From the NCBI RefSeq assembly GCF_032341995.1, contig NZ_CP135439.1, positions 2,046,001-2,110,000 of the forward strand: a stretch of DNA of 64,000 nt, given 5' to 3'. This DNA is from Domibacillus sp. DTU_2020_1001157_1_SI_ALB_TIR_016. Lineage in GTDB: Bacteria > Bacillota > Bacilli > Bacillales > Domibacillaceae. How positions within the stretch are numbered: position 1 is the stretch's first letter; each line of letters starts with the position of its first letter. Below the pieces are notes generated by a model that ran no database searches, had not been told where the DNA came from, and saw only the letters and a list, made by a program, of their open reading frames with translations. A program made the position numbers and the translations under genes. Shown piece after piece: positions 62,769-64,000 of the stretch.

Positions 62769-63157
62769 TCATCCCTCTCCTTCCTAAAACGTAAAGTGTG
62801 TTGTAAAAATAGCAATATTAACAGTATTACCCTTCTAATCCGTAGGTAACCATTGAATACGGTGGTTTCTTAGAATGTTTCTTCTCTATACGCTAGCAAA
62901 AAAAGCCCTCCGAGCCGGGGCGTTTCAAACACAGCATAATACCCTTATGTTGAATCGGTTTCGATTTTAATGGATGTTTTCTTATTATTAGAAAAACTGT
63001 TGTGATAGAAAAAGCCCTTTAGGAATTTGCTTATAACTGAAAAGGAACATTCATCATTTTTGTTTTTATCCCTTTTGGTTTAATTTTATCAAGTTACATA
63101 CTTCAGATTGAACTAATGGATAATAACAAGAAAAGAAAATAAATGGAGTGAAATAAG
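62769..63157. other. Intergenic region between divergent genes
   Basis: Contains a GCCCTCCGAGCCGGGGC stem-like segment at about 62906-62923 with a T run on the minus strand, and no gene or riboswitch that I can recognise. Confidence 0.4.
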
Positions 63158-63787
63158 TTGCCGGATTTTTTAAATAATATACCGTCATTGCCATATCCCT
63201 TAAAGATATTACTTTTGTTATTTTATGGTATTTTTCTTCTTCGCACTGCAGGAAAGAAGTCACTTTCAGAAATGACTGTTGCAGAATCTGTAATGAGGAT
63301 TGCAGTCGGCACGATCATTATTGGACCTTTAGCGTTAAAGACGGAGTGGGAAGCCATTTACGGAGGTACGTTGTTTATTATAGGGATTGTCTTATTAATG
63401 AAAATGCAAATATGGTTCCCAAAATTAAGAGAACTGTTCATAGGAGTACCATCTGTATTAATTAAAGATGGAAAGATGAAATTAGATGAATTAAAAAAAG
63501 CGCGATTAACAACTGATGAACTGGAAGTCGCACTTCGCCAGCAAAAAATCGGAAGCATTGAAGACGTAGAACTGGCTATATTAGAATCTAACGGACATTT
63601 ATCGACTGTTCTAAAGCCGGGTAAGGCTCCTGCAACCAAAGAAGATATCCAAAAAATATTGGACCTATTAGCTGAAAACGGGATTCGTTCTTCTTCAACA
63701 AAGGAATCTTCCCCCACTACACCACCCTTGTTTAAAGAGGCTTATGATGAATCGAAGAATTTGGATTTTAAGCCTGAAGAGTCCTGA
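63158..63787 (+). CDS. DUF421 family membrane protein (YetF/YrbG-like)
   Basis: 209 residues from TTG 63158 behind GGAG. Two or three N-terminal membrane segments, with LLRTAGKKSLSEMTVAE as in the family, then a cytoplasmic domain (PSVLIKDGKMKLDELKKARL, LRQQKIGSIEDVELAILESN, LKPGKAPATKEDI). In B. subtilis, YetF and relatives belong to spore germination-related or envelope families; activity undefined. The N-terminus is shorter than most members (one fewer helix), though the start codon is well supported. Confidence 0.82.
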   Translation: MPDFLNNIPSLPYPLKILLLLFYGIFLLRTAGKKSLSEMTVAESVMRIAVGTIIIGPLALKTEWEAIYGGTLFIIGIVLLMKMQIWFPKLRELFIGVPSVLIKDGKMKLDELKKARLTTDELEVALRQQKIGSIEDVELAILESNGHLSTVLKPGKAPATKEDIQKILDLLAENGIRSSSTKESSPTTPPLFKEAYDESKNLDFKPEES

Positions 63788-63921
63788 ATTAAAAAGAAAT
63801 TCCAAGGAATCCATAAATACCTTGGACTATTACCAAATGCAACATAATATCATTTATGTTATATTCGTAAATGAAGTCTTACCGTCTTTAAATCAACAGT
63901 AACGTTTAACAAAACCTTTTC

Positions 63922-64000
63922 CTAAAAAAATGCCCTCTTTGATTTTGTTACCAGCGTGAGAAGAGCAGAAACGATCCATACTGTTAAGGCAAGGCAAATC
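63922..64000 (-). CDS. C-terminus of a membrane protein, cut by window edge
   Basis: A minus-strand frame enters from the window end and reads CLALTVWIVSALLTLVTKSK then RAFF-stop: a membrane helix with a basic cytoplasmic tail. Too short to classify. Confidence 0.4.
   Translation of the reverse strand, partial: ICLALTVWIVSALLTLVTKSKRAFF

Noticed and set aside
62769..62960. Possible yybP-ykoY manganese riboswitch upstream of the TerC gene
   Set aside because: The conserved GGGGAGTA-type core and paired stem were not found on the coding strand.

Overview
The window comes from a low-to-moderate GC, Gram-positive, spore-forming member of the Bacillaceae. Support: strong AGGAGG-type ribosome binding sites, frequent TTG/GTG starts, CotF-type spore coat genes, S-layer-homology (SLH) surface proteins, a PBSX-like phage terminase remnant and sigma-A promoters. 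The genus cannot be fixed from sequence alone. No rRNA, tRNA or CRISPR array was seen.

Layout. 1-5.5 kb: small hypothetical genes, a dicarboxylate/amino acid symporter, and dispersed copies of one terminator-like hairpin. 5.5-9.5 kb: a translationally coupled RNA repair pair, Pnkp (kinase-phosphatase-ligase) and Hen1 (3'-end 2'-O-methyltransferase). 9.9-27.4 kb: a cell-surface block with a CarD-type regulator, four SLH-anchored secreted proteins (ComEC-like metallo-beta-lactamase, a protein broken by a stop in its signal peptide, a subtilase, a PPC-repeat protein), a chitin/peptidoglycan-deacetylase-like protein and a secreted PAP2 phosphatase with autotransporter-like repeats. A decayed phage terminase and phage-like microgenes interrupt it. 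28.5-29.9 kb: a decayed, GC-richer IS1634-type transposase. 29.9-33.9 kb: aquaporin plus glutathione-independent formaldehyde dehydrogenase, divergent from an AcoR-type sigma-54 activator, with a -24/-12 promoter and a palindromic activator site visible between them.

34-45.5 kb is an accessory zone: tandem micro-ORF/hairpin units, TnpB and IS3 fragments, a rifampin ADP-ribosyltransferase (arr), a set of orphan immunity-like genes (SUKH fragment, barstar, DUF4304, beta-propeller, frameshifted SUKH) bounded by short palindromic repeats, an IS110 element that appears inserted in a dispersed repeat, and broken recombinase and nuclease-like genes. 45.6-50.5 kb: a sugar catabolic operon (MFS permease, two Gfo/Idh/MocA oxidoreductases, one resembling levoglucosan dehydrogenase, and a TIM-barrel isomerase/epimerase-like enzyme) behind two GTAAACGTTTAC operators, with its LacI regulator reduced to two ends. 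51.2-53.8 kb: a truncated IS3, a TnpB element end, and a royal-jelly/yellow-type beta-propeller protein. 53.9-56.3 kb: two divergent CotF-like coat gene pairs and a zinc alcohol dehydrogenase, resembling B. subtilis yraGF-adhB-yraED. 56.4-61.7 kb: glycolate oxidase GlcF/GlcD with a FadR-type regulator and a divergent MFS permease around three operator copies. 62-64 kb: a TerC-family protein, a DUF421 protein and the tail of a membrane protein.

The strongest leads are the repeat-bounded orphan immunity cassettes, the Pnkp-Hen1 pair, the sigma-54-controlled formaldehyde module, and the levoglucosan-type cluster that has lost its regulator.
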